Assembly (NCBI RefSeq): GCF_900187645.1
Contig: NZ_FYEE01000001.1
Coordinates: 186,001-250,000 of the forward strand
DNA: 64,000 nucleotides
Source: Pseudomonas sp. Irchel 3E20
GTDB taxonomy: Bacteria; Pseudomonadota; Gammaproteobacteria; Pseudomonadales; Pseudomonadaceae
Direction: 5' to 3'
Shown here: one piece after another, positions 7,510 through 16,535 of the stretch
How the letters are laid out: each line of letters starts with the position of its first letter
How positions within the stretch are numbered: the first letter of the stretch is position 1
Made by a program: the position numbers and the translations under genes
Notes under the pieces: generated by a model
The model's database searches: none
What the model was told of the DNA's origin: nothing
What the model saw: only the letters and a program-made list of their open reading frames with translations

Positions 7510-10245
7510 ATGACTGACCTGTCCCGCATACCCGGGCCTTCCAGTGCTGCGGTTCCCGCCATGGAAGGGCGCTTTTACCGACCACCTTTGCCCGACGGCT
7601 ACGTGCTTCGGCCTCGTTTGTGCGAGCGCCTGAGTGCCGGCTTGAGCGGGCGTTTGCTGTTGGTCAGCGCGCCGGCCGGGTTCGGTAAAAGCTCCCTGGC
7701 CGTCGAGTTCTGCCAGAGCCTGGCGCAGAACTGGCGGAGCCTGTGGCTGGGGCTGAGCCCGCGGGACAGCGACCCCGGGCGCTTCCTCGAACGCTTGCTC
7801 GATGGCTTGCAGCAGTATTTTCCGCACATGGGGCGCCAGGCCCTGGGCCTGCTGAAAATGCGCCAGCGCCATCAACCCTTCGCTTTTGAAGAATGGCTCG
7901 ACGGCCTGCTGGATGAACTGAGTGACCACCTCTCGCCCGGCAACCCCCTGTTGCTGGTGCTCGACGACTATCACCTGGCCCAAGGCCCTGTGCTCGACCG
8001 CTGCTTGCAGTTTTTCTTCAACCACCTGCCCGAAGGCATGCGAGTGCTGGTGACCAGCCGCCAGCGCCCGGATTGGCATCTGGCGCGGTTGCGCCTCTCG
8101 CGCCAGCTCTTGGAACTCAGCGAGCAGGACCTGCGCCTGACCCACGACGAATCCCTGGCCTTGCTTGATCGCCACAGCAGTTCCCTGTGTGGCGAGGCCC
8201 TGGAAAGCCTGATCCTGCGCAGTGAAGGCTGGGTGGCCGGTTTGCGTTTCTGGTTGCTGGCCGTTTCCGAGGCCGGTAACGACGGTGCGTTGCCCCAGGC
8301 CTTGCACGGTGGCGAGGGGCTGATTCGCGACTATTTACTCGAAGAAGTGATCGATTGCCTGCCCCCGGAAGTGCAGTCCTTCCTTTACGACACGGCGCCC
8401 CAGGAGCGTTTTTGCAGCGAGCTGTGCGACGCGATCCGCGAGGCCCACGACAGCGCCGAGATCCTGCGTTACCTGCAAGCGCACCAGGTATTCCTCGTGC
8501 CGCTGGACGAGCAGGGGCACTGGTACCGATATCACCACTTGTTTTCCGATCTGCTGCGCAGCCGCCCCACGGCCAATGCCGTGCTGCCAGCGGCCAGCCT
8601 GCACTTGCGCGCTTGCCGTTGGTTCAATGCCCAGGGCTTGCTGGACGAGGCCGTGGAGCAGGCGTTGCGCGCCGGGCACCTGGATGTGGCGGCGAACCTG
8701 GTACAAAACTTGTCCGAAGAGCAACTGCTGGCCGAACAGAACGTCGGCATGCTCCTGCGCTGGAAAATGGACTTGCCCGACAGCCTGCTCATCAGCACGC
8801 CACGCTTGATCGTGCTCTACAGCTGGGCGCTGGGGCTGGCTTGCCAGCTCGATGCCGCCGAGGAGTTGGCCAGCCACTTGAGCCGTTTCCTGCCCGCACC
8901 CTCGGCTACTGCGCAGAAATCCATGCTGGCGCAATGGCTGGCCCTGAGCGGGATCATCGCCCGAGGGCGCGGTAATCGGGAGTTGACTCAGCTCTATTGC
9001 ACCGAAGCCCTGGAAAGCTTGCCGCAAAAGCGCTATGGGCAGCGGCTGATGTGCCTTTCCACCCTGTCGAACCTGGCGATCACCGACGCCGACCTGTGGC
9101 GTGCCCGCCGGTTGAACCGCGAGTCCCTGGAACTGGCCCAGCGCGTAGGAAATCCGCTGTTTGAAGCTTTGGCCCATTACGACCGTGCGCGAGTCCTGCA
9201 GGCGCGCGGGGAAATTCTGCGTTCTCTCGATGAAGTGCATGAGGGCTTGCAGCGTTTACAAGGGCTCTCGCCTCAACGCTTGTACGCCGTGCGTGCCCGT
9301 TTGACGCTGTACGAAGGTTTTCTGTTGACCCTGCGCCTGCAACCCGAGGCTGGATTGGCAAGGTTGCAGGCTGGGTTGGTCGAAGCACGGGCGTGCCGCG
9401 ATATCAGCGTGTTGATTGGCCACTGCTCCATCGCCCGCCTCGAAGGCCAACAGGGTGACTTCGCCAAGGCTTTTGCCGAGTTGGCGGAGGCGGAGCGGTT
9501 GATGCACATCTGGGATGTACCGCCCATCTACTACCTGGCGATGATTACCCTGGTCAAATGCGAACTGTGGCTGGCCCAGGGCCGTACGGACCTGGCCGAA
9601 GCCTGGCTGGCTCGCCTGGGGCAAACCTATAACGGCGTCAACGCTGCGGCGCCGCCCGAGTTCCACCCGCAACTGCCGCTGCATATCGAACTTGAGCAGG
9701 CATTGCTCGATGTCATCCTGGGGCGTGAGGCGGCAGCGCTGCAACGCCTGGATAAATTGATCGAGCACGGCCAGCAGAGCGGGCGGCAGATGCTGTGCGT
9801 GATGGCGTTGAACCAGAAAGTCGCGCTGCTATTGGGGAGTAACCGCGAAGCCCAGGCTAGCGAGGCGCTGATCGAGGCTTTTGAGATGGCGTCCGGCGGG
9901 GCCTTGCAACCTTTCCAGTGGCTGATCGCCGAGCATCCAGACTGGCTGCGGGCACAATTGCAATCCTGTGGCCAAGGCCCGCTGTTCCACAGCCTGGCCG
10001 AGCGCCTGCCCGCACCCGAGGCGCGCGACCCGGAGCCGAGCTACCAGGCCGAACACCTGAGCACTCGCGAATTGGCGGTGCTGCAACTGATCGCCCAGGG
10101 TTGCTCGAACCAGGAAATCAGCGACCAACTGTTCATCTCCCTGCACACGGTGAAAACCCATGCCAGCCACATCAACAGCAAGCTAGGGGTCGAACGCCGC
10201 ACCCAGGCAGTGGCCCGGGCCAAGGAGTTAGGGGTGCTGGGGTAG
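7510..10245 (+). CDS. MalT-type LuxR transcriptional regulator
   Basis: A 911-residue STAND ATPase regulator. Walker A is APAGFGKSS at residues 54-62, a Walker B-like LLLVLDDYH follows about 100 residues later, the middle is a long helical repeat region of TPR type, and the last 65 residues are a LuxR helix-turn-helix (LSTRELAVLQLIAQGCSNQE, then LFISLHTVKTHASHI). Such proteins bind an inducer, oligomerise with ATP and activate transcription. The ATG at 7510 is chosen because AAGAG lies 8-12 bases before it; a TTG two codons upstream is less likely. Its position directly after the DUF1302/DUF1329 pair makes it the likely activator of that module (inference). Confidence 0.88.
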   Translation: MTDLSRIPGPSSAAVPAMEGRFYRPPLPDGYVLRPRLCERLSAGLSGRLLLVSAPAGFGKSSLAVEFCQSLAQNWRSLWLGLSPRDSDPGRFLERLLDGLQQYFPHMGRQALGLLKMRQRHQPFAFEEWLDGLLDELSDHLSPGNPLLLVLDDYHLAQGPVLDRCLQFFFNHLPEGMRVLVTSRQRPDWHLARLRLSRQLLELSEQDLRLTHDESLALLDRHSSSLCGEALESLILRSEGWVAGLRFWLLAVSEAGNDGALPQALHGGEGLIRDYLLEEVIDCLPPEVQSFLYDTAPQERFCSELCDAIREAHDSAEILRYLQAHQVFLVPLDEQGHWYRYHHLFSDLLRSRPTANAVLPAASLHLRACRWFNAQGLLDEAVEQALRAGHLDVAANLVQNLSEEQLLAEQNVGMLLRWKMDLPDSLLISTPRLIVLYSWALGLACQLDAAEELASHLSRFLPAPSATAQKSMLAQWLALSGIIARGRGNRELTQLYCTEALESLPQKRYGQRLMCLSTLSNLAITDADLWRARRLNRESLELAQRVGNPLFEALAHYDRARVLQARGEILRSLDEVHEGLQRLQGLSPQRLYAVRARLTLYEGFLLTLRLQPEAGLARLQAGLVEARACRDISVLIGHCSIARLEGQQGDFAKAFAELAEAERLMHIWDVPPIYYLAMITLVKCELWLAQGRTDLAEAWLARLGQTYNGVNAAAPPEFHPQLPLHIELEQALLDVILGREAAALQRLDKLIEHGQQSGRQMLCVMALNQKVALLLGSNREAQASEALIEAFEMASGGALQPFQWLIAEHPDWLRAQLQSCGQGPLFHSLAERLPAPEARDPEPSYQAEHLSTRELAVLQLIAQGCSNQEISDQLFISLHTVKTHASHINSKLGVERRTQAVARAKELGVLG

Positions 10246-10249
10246 CAAA

Positions 10250-10828
10250 CTACTGCTGGAACCGCCCCATCGCGGCAGCGTCGTATTCGCGGATAACCTG
10301 CGGGGCAGGATTGAACACGACATGCCCGGCCGGCACGCTTTTGTTGAGGAAGGTGCCGGCGCCTACTACCGCGTTATCACCGAGTTCCAGGTCGTCGGAA
10401 ATAATGCACGCGTGGGCATGCACCCTGACGCCGTCACCGATAACGAGCCTGATATCGTCCTGTTGCCCCTTGATTCCGATGGTGCAGTTTTGCCAGATCT
10501 TGAAGTTCTTCCCGATCTTCGCGTGGGAGGTGATGACAATACCAGTGGGGTGGGCGATCCACAGGCCTTCACCCACTTCGGCGCCCATCATGATTTCCAC
10601 ATTGAACGTGCGGCTGGTTTTTTCATTGAGCAACTTGGCGCGGCGTCGCCAGAACTTACTGTCGCTTTTATTCATGGCGTAGGCCAAGCGATACCAGAAG
10701 ATATAGCGATATCTATTGTTTCTGCGGCACTTCTGGATAATTCGCTTCCACTTGAACGGTTTGTCCAGGCTGCCAATGATTTCGATATGCCAATAACGTT
10801 TGGCTACCCGGAAAATATCAGCCAGCAT
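10250..10828 (-). CDS. Hexapeptide-repeat acyltransferase (serine acetyltransferase-like)
   Basis: A 192-residue protein with a left-handed beta-helix of hexapeptide repeats: IGKNFKIWQNCTIGI, VIGDGVRVHAHACI and LGDNAVVGAGTFL. The segment WIAHPTGIVI matches the catalytic histidine region of serine acetyltransferase-like enzymes. Unlike CysE it lacks the long N-terminal helical domain, so transfer of an acetyl group to a sugar of a surface polysaccharide is more likely than cysteine synthesis (inference). It overlaps the upstream O-antigen-ligase-like gene by 11 bases, so both are one operon. It ends only 4 bases from the stop of the convergent LuxR gene, leaving no room for a separate terminator. 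Confidence 0.8.
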   Translation of the reverse strand: MLADIFRVAKRYWHIEIIGSLDKPFKWKRIIQKCRRNNRYRYIFWYRLAYAMNKSDSKFWRRRAKLLNEKTSRTFNVEIMMGAEVGEGLWIAHPTGIVITSHAKIGKNFKIWQNCTIGIKGQQDDIRLVIGDGVRVHAHACIISDDLELGDNAVVGAGTFLNKSVPAGHVVFNPAPQVIREYDAAAMGRFQQ

Positions 10829-12032
10829 GAATTTTTCCTTGGGTTTGTGCAGGGGTAGGGCTGGGTTGTGAAAGAACCAGGCCTATGGGTAACCAGAATA
10901 CCAGCCAGTAAACACCTGGCCTGTTCATGACGGTGTGATAGTCGAACAGTGCAGTGGTGGTGGCAAATATCAAAAGAGACAAACCCAAACCCCCTAGTGG
11001 CGTTGACCAATAAGAGCGAATCAGTGAACGTTTGAACGCAAGTATGAGCATGCTCAGTAGCAAGGTTAAGCCGATGATTCCGTACTCATAGAAGAACTGC
11101 AGGAACAGGTTGTGAGCCTGATTGAAACAATGATTTTGCGCGATGCAGATCTCAAACTTGCGGCCCGCCCCTGCACCGATCAGCCAGAACTCTTTGATAC
11201 GGTCAAACCACTGCCCCCAAATGATGTCCCTGAGGCTCAGGCCACGGCTGAACAAAACAGGCCACAGCCAGATGGCAAGTAAACCCGCCAGCCCTGCTGC
11301 CAGGAGCAGCCATTTTCTAGAGTGCCTGTTGTGATGAAGCAGCGCCGTCGTCAGGATGGCCAGGCCATAACCCAGCCAGACGCCACGAGAAAGGGTGCAA
11401 TACAGGTAAAGCGATAAGCCACATAGGCAGACAGCGATCAGGGTAGACGTTACTCGGCTGTGCTTACCTGTCATTAATTGATGAAAACCATATACCCCGA
11501 AAAAACCGTAATACAGGGCGGCGATGATCGGGTTCTGGAAGTCGGCATACTTTTCATATCCCAGGCTGAATAAACGGTAATTGCCCAGGAAGATGTTTTT
11601 TTCTTGTGCGATCGATTGCACCACCAGGCTGGCGATTGCAAGAATGCCAGCAATGAAGAACGATACGTTCAAACACATCGTCAGCCGGTTCTCCCTGGCC
11701 AAGATGGCGACAGTTGCCAGGTACAAGAGCACATAGAGGGAGGTCTTGAATTGGGAGAAGGCCGAGTTTTCCGAATGGCTGTTTATGCCTGCAATGACGA
11801 TTGTAAACAGCAGCATTGAAATAACAGGCAAGTAGGCCGTGCTGAAGATTTTCTTGCGTAGCTGAACGTCGAACAGGCACAGAATCAATGCGGGAATAAA
11901 AAGCCCGGCATTGGACAGTGTCGTATGTTTACTGCCATCCGTAATCAGGGGGATTCCGACGATGTGGGTAATGAATCCCAGTGTCAATATCATCAATGCG
12001 AAGCGCAGGAAAAAGTTACCTGTAAGAATCAT
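10818..12032 (-). CDS. O-antigen ligase / Wzy-family membrane protein
   Basis: A 404-residue protein with about 10-12 membrane segments. Near residues 303-320 it has the Wzy_C family signature (QAHNLFLQFFYEYGIIG) after a periplasmic loop, as in WaaL ligases and Wzy polymerases. WaaL would join undecaprenyl-linked O-antigen to lipid A-core in the periplasm. Coding sequence is visibly richer in A/T and in codons such as ATT, AAA and TTT than its neighbours, which suggests horizontal acquisition. Ligase versus polymerase cannot be decided from sequence alone; a partner acyltransferase gene overlaps its 3' end. Confidence 0.78.
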   Translation of the reverse strand: MILTGNFFLRFALMILTLGFITHIVGIPLITDGSKHTTLSNAGLFIPALILCLFDVQLRKKIFSTAYLPVISMLLFTIVIAGINSHSENSAFSQFKTSLYVLLYLATVAILARENRLTMCLNVSFFIAGILAIASLVVQSIAQEKNIFLGNYRLFSLGYEKYADFQNPIIAALYYGFFGVYGFHQLMTGKHSRVTSTLIAVCLCGLSLYLYCTLSRGVWLGYGLAILTTALLHHNRHSRKWLLLAAGLAGLLAIWLWPVLFSRGLSLRDIIWGQWFDRIKEFWLIGAGAGRKFEICIAQNHCFNQAHNLFLQFFYEYGIIGLTLLLSMLILAFKRSLIRSYWSTPLGGLGLSLLIFATTTALFDYHTVMNRPGVYWLVFWLPIGLVLSQPSPTPAQTQGKIHAG

Positions 12033-12308
12033 GCAAAATCCATTATCTGGTTAGGTCCATTAATTACTGCCAGTGCAACGCAGCAGGACTTTGATAAGCC
12101 GTTATGATGCGAGCGGGCACGCGGCTTTTGCATTCCTTGCAATGACGCCAGGTACGAACATCTGTTTGGCGCGGATGTTTCAATCAATGGGACCGACCAT
12201 TCCAGCGTGGGCCGGCAGTGTAGCCATGACTTCGCGTTGCATCATTAGTGATTGTCATTGGCTACCGGAGGGTGTCTAGAATGTGCCGCGAATCTTACAG
12301 GAGTCCCC

Positions 12309-12953
12309 ATGCACGCAGCAAAGCCCCAACTCATCCGCGAAACCTTCCCTGTCGGCCCGTTGCAGTGCAACTGCACGATCATTGGCGACCCCGTGACCAA
12401 GAAAGCGATAGTCGTCGATCCGGGGGGTAATCACGAGTTGATTCTGGCGCGGCTCGATGCACTGGGGCTCAAGGTCGTCAGCATCATTCACACCCATGCC
12501 CACCTCGACCACTTCCTGGCCTCTGGCCAGTTGAAGGAGAAGACCGGCGCGACGTTGCACCTACATAAGCAAGACCAGTTCCTCTGGGACAACCTGGAGA
12601 TGCAGTGTGGGATGTTTGGCGTGCCTTACGTGCCGGTACCGTCGCCGGACCGCTGGTTGGCCGATGACGAAGAATTGGCTTGCGGCTGCGGCGTGGCGTT
12701 GCATACGCCGGGACATACGCCCGGTTCCATGAGCTTTTGGTTTTCTGAGGCTAAGCTGTTGATTGCCGGTGACACCCTGTTTCGTCGTGGCGTCGGGCGG
12801 ACGGACCTGTGGGGCGGTGACCAAGCCACCCTCGTGCGCTCGATCAAGCAGCGCCTATACACCCTGGACGAGGAGGCGACGGTGGTCACCGGGCATGGCC
12901 CTGATACTCACCTGGGCGATGAAATGCGTGAAAACCCTTTCGTACGAGCCTGA
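12309..12953 (+). CDS. Metallo-beta-lactamase-fold hydrolase (YcbL / glyoxalase II-like)
   Basis: A 214-residue hydrolase with the metal-binding motif THAHLDH (HxHxDH) near residues 62-68, a second histidine in HTPGHTPGSM, the bridging aspartate in LIAGDTLF, and a C-terminal TGHGPDT histidine. This is the compact YcbL-type member of the glyoxalase II superfamily, predicted to cleave thioesters such as S-lactoylglutathione in the cytoplasm. The ATG at 12309 is chosen because AGGAG sits 6 bases before it; an in-frame start at 12252 lacks this. A -10-like TAGAAT (12277-12282) lies just upstream. Confidence 0.85.
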   Translation: MHAAKPQLIRETFPVGPLQCNCTIIGDPVTKKAIVVDPGGNHELILARLDALGLKVVSIIHTHAHLDHFLASGQLKEKTGATLHLHKQDQFLWDNLEMQCGMFGVPYVPVPSPDRWLADDEELACGCGVALHTPGHTPGSMSFWFSEAKLLIAGDTLFRRGVGRTDLWGGDQATLVRSIKQRLYTLDEEATVVTGHGPDTHLGDEMRENPFVRA

Positions 12954-13059
12954 GTGCTGGGGTGGCGCGGAATTTTTGCCGATTGCCGTGTTCCAACGCC
13001 TGCACAGGTCCATGCCAAGGTCCGTTGCACCACAGAATGAAAAAAAGTAGGAGCTTTCC

Positions 13060-13785
13060 ATGTTGACCTCGCGTCGTTTGATTATTGTCGCAACGGCTGT
13101 GGCCTTGTTGTCCGGCTGCGCCTCACCCAATCCCTATGATGGTGGCCAGGGGCAGGCCGACGGTTCCACGGGTATGAGCAAGACTGCCAAGTACGGTGGC
13201 CTCGGTGCATTGGCCGGTGCCCTGGCGGGCGCGGCAATCGACCACAACAACCGTGGCAAGGGCGCATTGATTGGCGCTGCGGTGGTCGGGGCTTCGGCCG
13301 CGGGCTACGGCTACTATGCCGACCAGCAGGAGAAGAAGCTGCGCGCCAGCATGGCCAACACCGGTGTGGAAGTGCAGCGCCAAGGCGATCAAATCAAGCT
13401 GATTATGCCGGGCAACATCACGTTCGCGACCGATTCGGCGAACATCGCCCCCAGCTTCTACCAACCTCTGAATAATCTGGCGAACTCGCTCAAGGAATTC
13501 AGCCAGAACCAGATCGAGATCGTGGGCTACACCGACAGCACCGGTAGCCGTCAGCACAACATGGACCTGTCCCAGCGCCGGGCGCAGAGCGTGGCGACTT
13601 ACCTGACATCGCAAGGTGTCAGCGGTGCCAACCTGTCTGCGCGCGGTGCTGGCCCGGATAATCCGATTGCGAGCAATGGCGATGTGAATGGCCGTGCGCA
13701 GAACCGACGGGTCGAGGTCAATCTCAAGGCGATCCCAGGCCAGCAGTACCAGCAACCTCAGGGCCAGCAATATCAGCAGTACTAA
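13060..13785 (+). CDS. OmpA-family lipoprotein with glycine zipper
   Basis: A 241-residue outer-membrane lipoprotein. The lipobox is LLSGC with Cys at residue 20. Residues 48-90 form a glycine-zipper region (GGLGALAGALAGAAI...GALIGAAVVGASAAGYG). The C-terminal part is an OmpA peptidoglycan-binding domain with the expected NITFATDSANI start, the aspartate in YTDSTGSRQHN and LSQRRAQSV, followed by NRRVEV. It would tether the outer membrane to peptidoglycan, as YiaD/YfiB-type proteins do. The extreme C-terminus is a short Q/Y-rich tail with three QQY-type repeats, probably disordered. AGGAG precedes the ATG. Confidence 0.88.
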   Translation: MLTSRRLIIVATAVALLSGCASPNPYDGGQGQADGSTGMSKTAKYGGLGALAGALAGAAIDHNNRGKGALIGAAVVGASAAGYGYYADQQEKKLRASMANTGVEVQRQGDQIKLIMPGNITFATDSANIAPSFYQPLNNLANSLKEFSQNQIEIVGYTDSTGSRQHNMDLSQRRAQSVATYLTSQGVSGANLSARGAGPDNPIASNGDVNGRAQNRRVEVNLKAIPGQQYQQPQGQQYQQY

Positions 13786-13801
13786 ATAAACGGCTGCTAC
13801 G

Positions 13802-13839
13802 AAAAAGCCCGCCCGATCATTGATCGGGCGGGCTTTTTT
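13802..13839. terminator. Bidirectional intrinsic terminator
   Basis: An almost uninterrupted palindrome (AAAAAGCCCGCCCGATCA with its complement) with A-run on the left and T-run on the right. It can end both the rightward lipoprotein transcript and the leftward yhcB transcript. Confidence 0.9.
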
Positions 13840-13857
13840 ATGTCGCTTGTGACCTGA

Positions 13858-14292
13858 TTATTTTTTCAGGCCGTAGTGCTCGTCCAGCATCCCCGGTGCG
13901 TTGGGGGTTTTCGGGGCGTAGTCCCGTGGTGGTTCCTGGTCCCGTGGCGGCGTCAGGCGCTCGCGCGGTGCCTGGCTCGCGTCGGCGTGCAGGGCAGCCA
14001 GCAGGCGTTGGCGGGTCAGTTCGTCCAGGGCCAGGCGGTTGGCGCCCTCGGCGAGGTGGTCTTGCACCTCCTGGTAACTCTGAGTGAGTTTCTTGACCAG
14101 GGTCGCGGTGCTGTTGAAGTGGGTCACCACTTCATTCTGATAACTGTCAAAACGTTCCTGGATGTCGTCCAGCTGACGCTGCGTGCGGTTAGGCGCCGCA
14201 TTGGGCAGCAGGCGAGCGACCAGAAATCCAATAGCGACACCGGCAACCAGGGCAAGAGTCGGCAACAACCAAACTAAGAGCGAGTGTTCCAC
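13858..14292 (-). CDS. yhcB: YhcB/ZapG family (DUF1043) envelope and division protein
   Basis: A 144-residue protein with one N-terminal membrane helix (residues 5-28, LLVWLLPTLALVAGVAIGFLV in outline) and a long cytoplasmic coiled coil (residues 37-95, with QRQLDDIQERFDSYQNEVVTH), then a proline-rich disordered tail. YhcB (ZapG) links the divisome, cell elongation and envelope synthesis in Gammaproteobacteria. Length and topology match the family. It is divergent from the hydrolase-trpS-zapE run, as in other Pseudomonas. Confidence 0.85.
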   Translation of the reverse strand: MEHSLLVWLLPTLALVAGVAIGFLVARLLPNAAPNRTQRQLDDIQERFDSYQNEVVTHFNSTATLVKKLTQSYQEVQDHLAEGANRLALDELTRQRLLAALHADASQAPRERLTPPRDQEPPRDYAPKTPNAPGMLDEHYGLKK

Positions 14293-14430
14293 GAGTCCTT
14301 CCTCTATAAACGGCTTTGCTTTACGTTAACGGCTCGAACCTGCGCTGTATACCGCGATTAGCTCGCAATAGATTGGCACAGACAATTTGCTAGACGAGTC
14401 GACCCGATTCGAGGTCACGGAGTTCCTTCC

Positions 14431-15066
14431 TTGCTGATGCGTGAAACCCCCGTAGTGATTGATGGCCCCGTGGGTCGTCTGGAAGCCTTGTACCTGGACA
14501 ACGAGGCCCCCCGAGGCCTGGCCCTGATTTGCCATCCCAACCCGGTGCAGGGCGGCACCATGCTCAATAAGGTCGTATCGACCTTGCAGCGCACCGCCCG
14601 CGACGCCGGTTTGATTACCCTGCGCTTCAACTACCGAGGCGTGGGCGGCAGCGAAGGCAGCCACGACATGGGCAGCGGCGAAGTCGATGACGCCTGGGCC
14701 GCCGTCCAGTGGCTGCGGGCCAAGCACCCCGAACTGCCCCTGACTTTGATGGGTTTCTCGTTCGGCGGCTTTGTCGCGGCCAGCCTCGGCGGGCGCCTGG
14801 AGGCCACGGGCGAGACGCTCAAGCACTTGTTCATGATCGCTCCCGCAGTCATGCGCCTGGGCCCCAACGACCCGTTGCCGCTCAAGGGTGAGCTGACCCT
14901 GATCCAGCCCGACGCCGATGAAGTCGTCGAGCCGCAGTTGGTCTATGACTGGTCCGCCGCCCTGCAGCGCCCCCATTCCCTCGTGAAAGTGGCAGAATGC
15001 GGGCACTTTTTTCACGGCAAGTTGACCGATCTCAAGGATCTGATCCTGCCGCGCCTCTCGAATTGA
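14431..15066 (+). CDS. Alpha/beta hydrolase
   Basis: About 211 residues with an alpha/beta hydrolase core: the oxyanion region CHPNPVQGGTM, the FNYRGVGGSEG loop, the nucleophile elbow GFSFGG and a C-terminal AECGHFF histidine; an aspartate (QPDADEVV) lies between them. This resembles the small dienelactone-hydrolase-like esterases found before trpS in Pseudomonas. Start is uncertain: the TTG at 14431 has GGAG 8 bases upstream, whereas the ATG at 14437 is 14 bases from it, so TTG is preferred on spacing. It sits 24 bases before the trpS ATG and is probably co-transcribed with it. Substrate unknown. Confidence 0.82.
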   Translation: MLMRETPVVIDGPVGRLEALYLDNEAPRGLALICHPNPVQGGTMLNKVVSTLQRTARDAGLITLRFNYRGVGGSEGSHDMGSGEVDDAWAAVQWLRAKHPELPLTLMGFSFGGFVAASLGGRLEATGETLKHLFMIAPAVMRLGPNDPLPLKGELTLIQPDADEVVEPQLVYDWSAALQRPHSLVKVAECGHFFHGKLTDLKDLILPRLSN

Positions 15067-15090
15067 TTGCAGCCTGATAAGCGATTACCC

Positions 15091-16446
15091 ATGACCACTC
15101 GTACGCGAATCCTCACTGGCATCACCACCACTGGCACGCCGCACCTGGGCAACTACGCTGGGGCCATTCGCCCGGCGATCCTGGCCAGCCGCGACAGCAA
15201 TGCCGATTCTTTCTATTTCCTCGCCGACTACCATGCCCTCATCAAGTGCGATGACCCGCAGCGTATCCAGCGCTCGCGCCTGGAAATCGCCGCGACTTGG
15301 CTGGCCGGTGGCCTGGACGTGGATCGCGTAACCTTCTACCGCCAGTCCGATATCCCGGAAATCCCCGAGCTGACCTGGCTGCTGACCTGCGTAGCGGCCA
15401 AAGGCCTGCTCAACCGCGCCCACGCCTACAAGGCCTCTGTGGATAAGAACCTGGAAACCGGTGAAGACCCGGATGCCGGTATCACCATGGGCCTGTACAG
15501 CTACCCGGTGCTGATGGCAGCCGACATCCTGATGTTCAATGCCCATAAGGTGCCGGTCGGCCGCGACCAGATCCAACACGTCGAGATGGCGCGCGACATC
15601 GGCCAGCGCTTCAATCACCTGTTCGGCCAGGGCAAGGAGTTTTTCGCCATGCCCGAAGCGCTGATCGAAGAAAGCGTCGCCACGTTGCCGGGCTTGGACG
15701 GCCGCAAGATGTCCAAGAGCTACGACAACACCATCCCGCTGTTCAGCAGCGCCAAAGAGATGAAGGACGCCATTTCGCGGATCGTCACCGATTCGCGCGC
15801 GCCCGGCGAAGCCAAGGACCCGGGCAACTCGCACCTGTTCACCCTCTACCAGGCCTTCTCGACGCCGGCCCAGGCCGAGGAGTTGCGCAGTGAGCTATTG
15901 CAAGGCCTGGGTTGGGGCGAGGCAAAAAACCGCCTGTTCCACTTGCTCGATGCCGAGTTGGGCGAGGCCCGCGAGCATTATCACCAGTTGATTGCACGCC
16001 CGGCCGACCTCGAAGACATCCTGCAATTGGGTGCGAGCAAGGCGCGGGCCGTCGCTACGCCTTTCCTTGCACAGCTGCGCGAAGCCGTGGGCCTGCGCTC
16101 GTTTGTCAACCAAGTGCAGGTCGCCGCCGCGCCGAAAAAGAAAGCTGCGAAAACCGCGCGTTTTGTCAGCTTCCGCGAAGACGATGGCAGCTTCCGTTTT
16201 CGACTGCTGGCGGCGGATGGTGAACAACTGCTGCTGTCGCGCACGTTTGCCGATGGCAAGGCTGCCGGTGCCGTGACCAAGCACTTGCAAGGCGATGAAG
16301 AACTGGACCTGCGCACCGCCGCCAATACCTTCAGCCTGTGGTTGCAGGGGGAATGCGTGGCCGACGGCCCCGAGTTCGCCGACAGCGCGGCCCGCGACAG
16401 CGCTATTGCCGCTCTGCGCGCTGCCCTGGCGCCCCAACAGGACTAA
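15091..16446 (+). CDS. trpS: Tryptophanyl-tRNA synthetase with C-terminal extension
   Basis: A 451-residue class I aminoacyl-tRNA synthetase charging tRNA-Trp. The HIGH-like motif is TGTPHLGN (residues 14-21) and KMSKS is GRKMSKS (204-210). The catalytic and anticodon-binding core ends near residue 340, the usual full length for bacterial TrpRS. A lysine/alanine-rich linker (345-356) then joins an extra domain (357-451) whose segment FRFRLLAADGEQLLLSRTF looks like the small DUF1508 (YegP-like) fold. The ATG at 15091 is chosen over an in-frame TTG at 15067 because the core homology begins here. Confidence 0.93.
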   Translation: MTTRTRILTGITTTGTPHLGNYAGAIRPAILASRDSNADSFYFLADYHALIKCDDPQRIQRSRLEIAATWLAGGLDVDRVTFYRQSDIPEIPELTWLLTCVAAKGLLNRAHAYKASVDKNLETGEDPDAGITMGLYSYPVLMAADILMFNAHKVPVGRDQIQHVEMARDIGQRFNHLFGQGKEFFAMPEALIEESVATLPGLDGRKMSKSYDNTIPLFSSAKEMKDAISRIVTDSRAPGEAKDPGNSHLFTLYQAFSTPAQAEELRSELLQGLGWGEAKNRLFHLLDAELGEAREHYHQLIARPADLEDILQLGASKARAVATPFLAQLREAVGLRSFVNQVQVAAAPKKKAAKTARFVSFREDDGSFRFRLLAADGEQLLLSRTFADGKAAGAVTKHLQGDEELDLRTAANTFSLWLQGECVADGPEFADSAARDSAIAALRAALAPQQD

Positions 16447-16486
16447 TGTGGTGGCGGCCCGACCAAGGGCTGATTGCCATTCTCCA

Positions 16487-16516
16487 GGGCCGTCGTTACA
16501 GTGACGGCCCGTTTTT
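16487..16516 (+). terminator. Intrinsic terminator after trpS
   Basis: Stem GGGCCGTC / GACGGCCC (16487-16494 with 16503-16510), 8-base loop, then GTTTTT. It lies only about 20 bases before the zapE start, so zapE may need its own promoter or read-through. Confidence 0.75.
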
Positions 16517-16535
16517 GTTGCCTTGCTAACGAATT

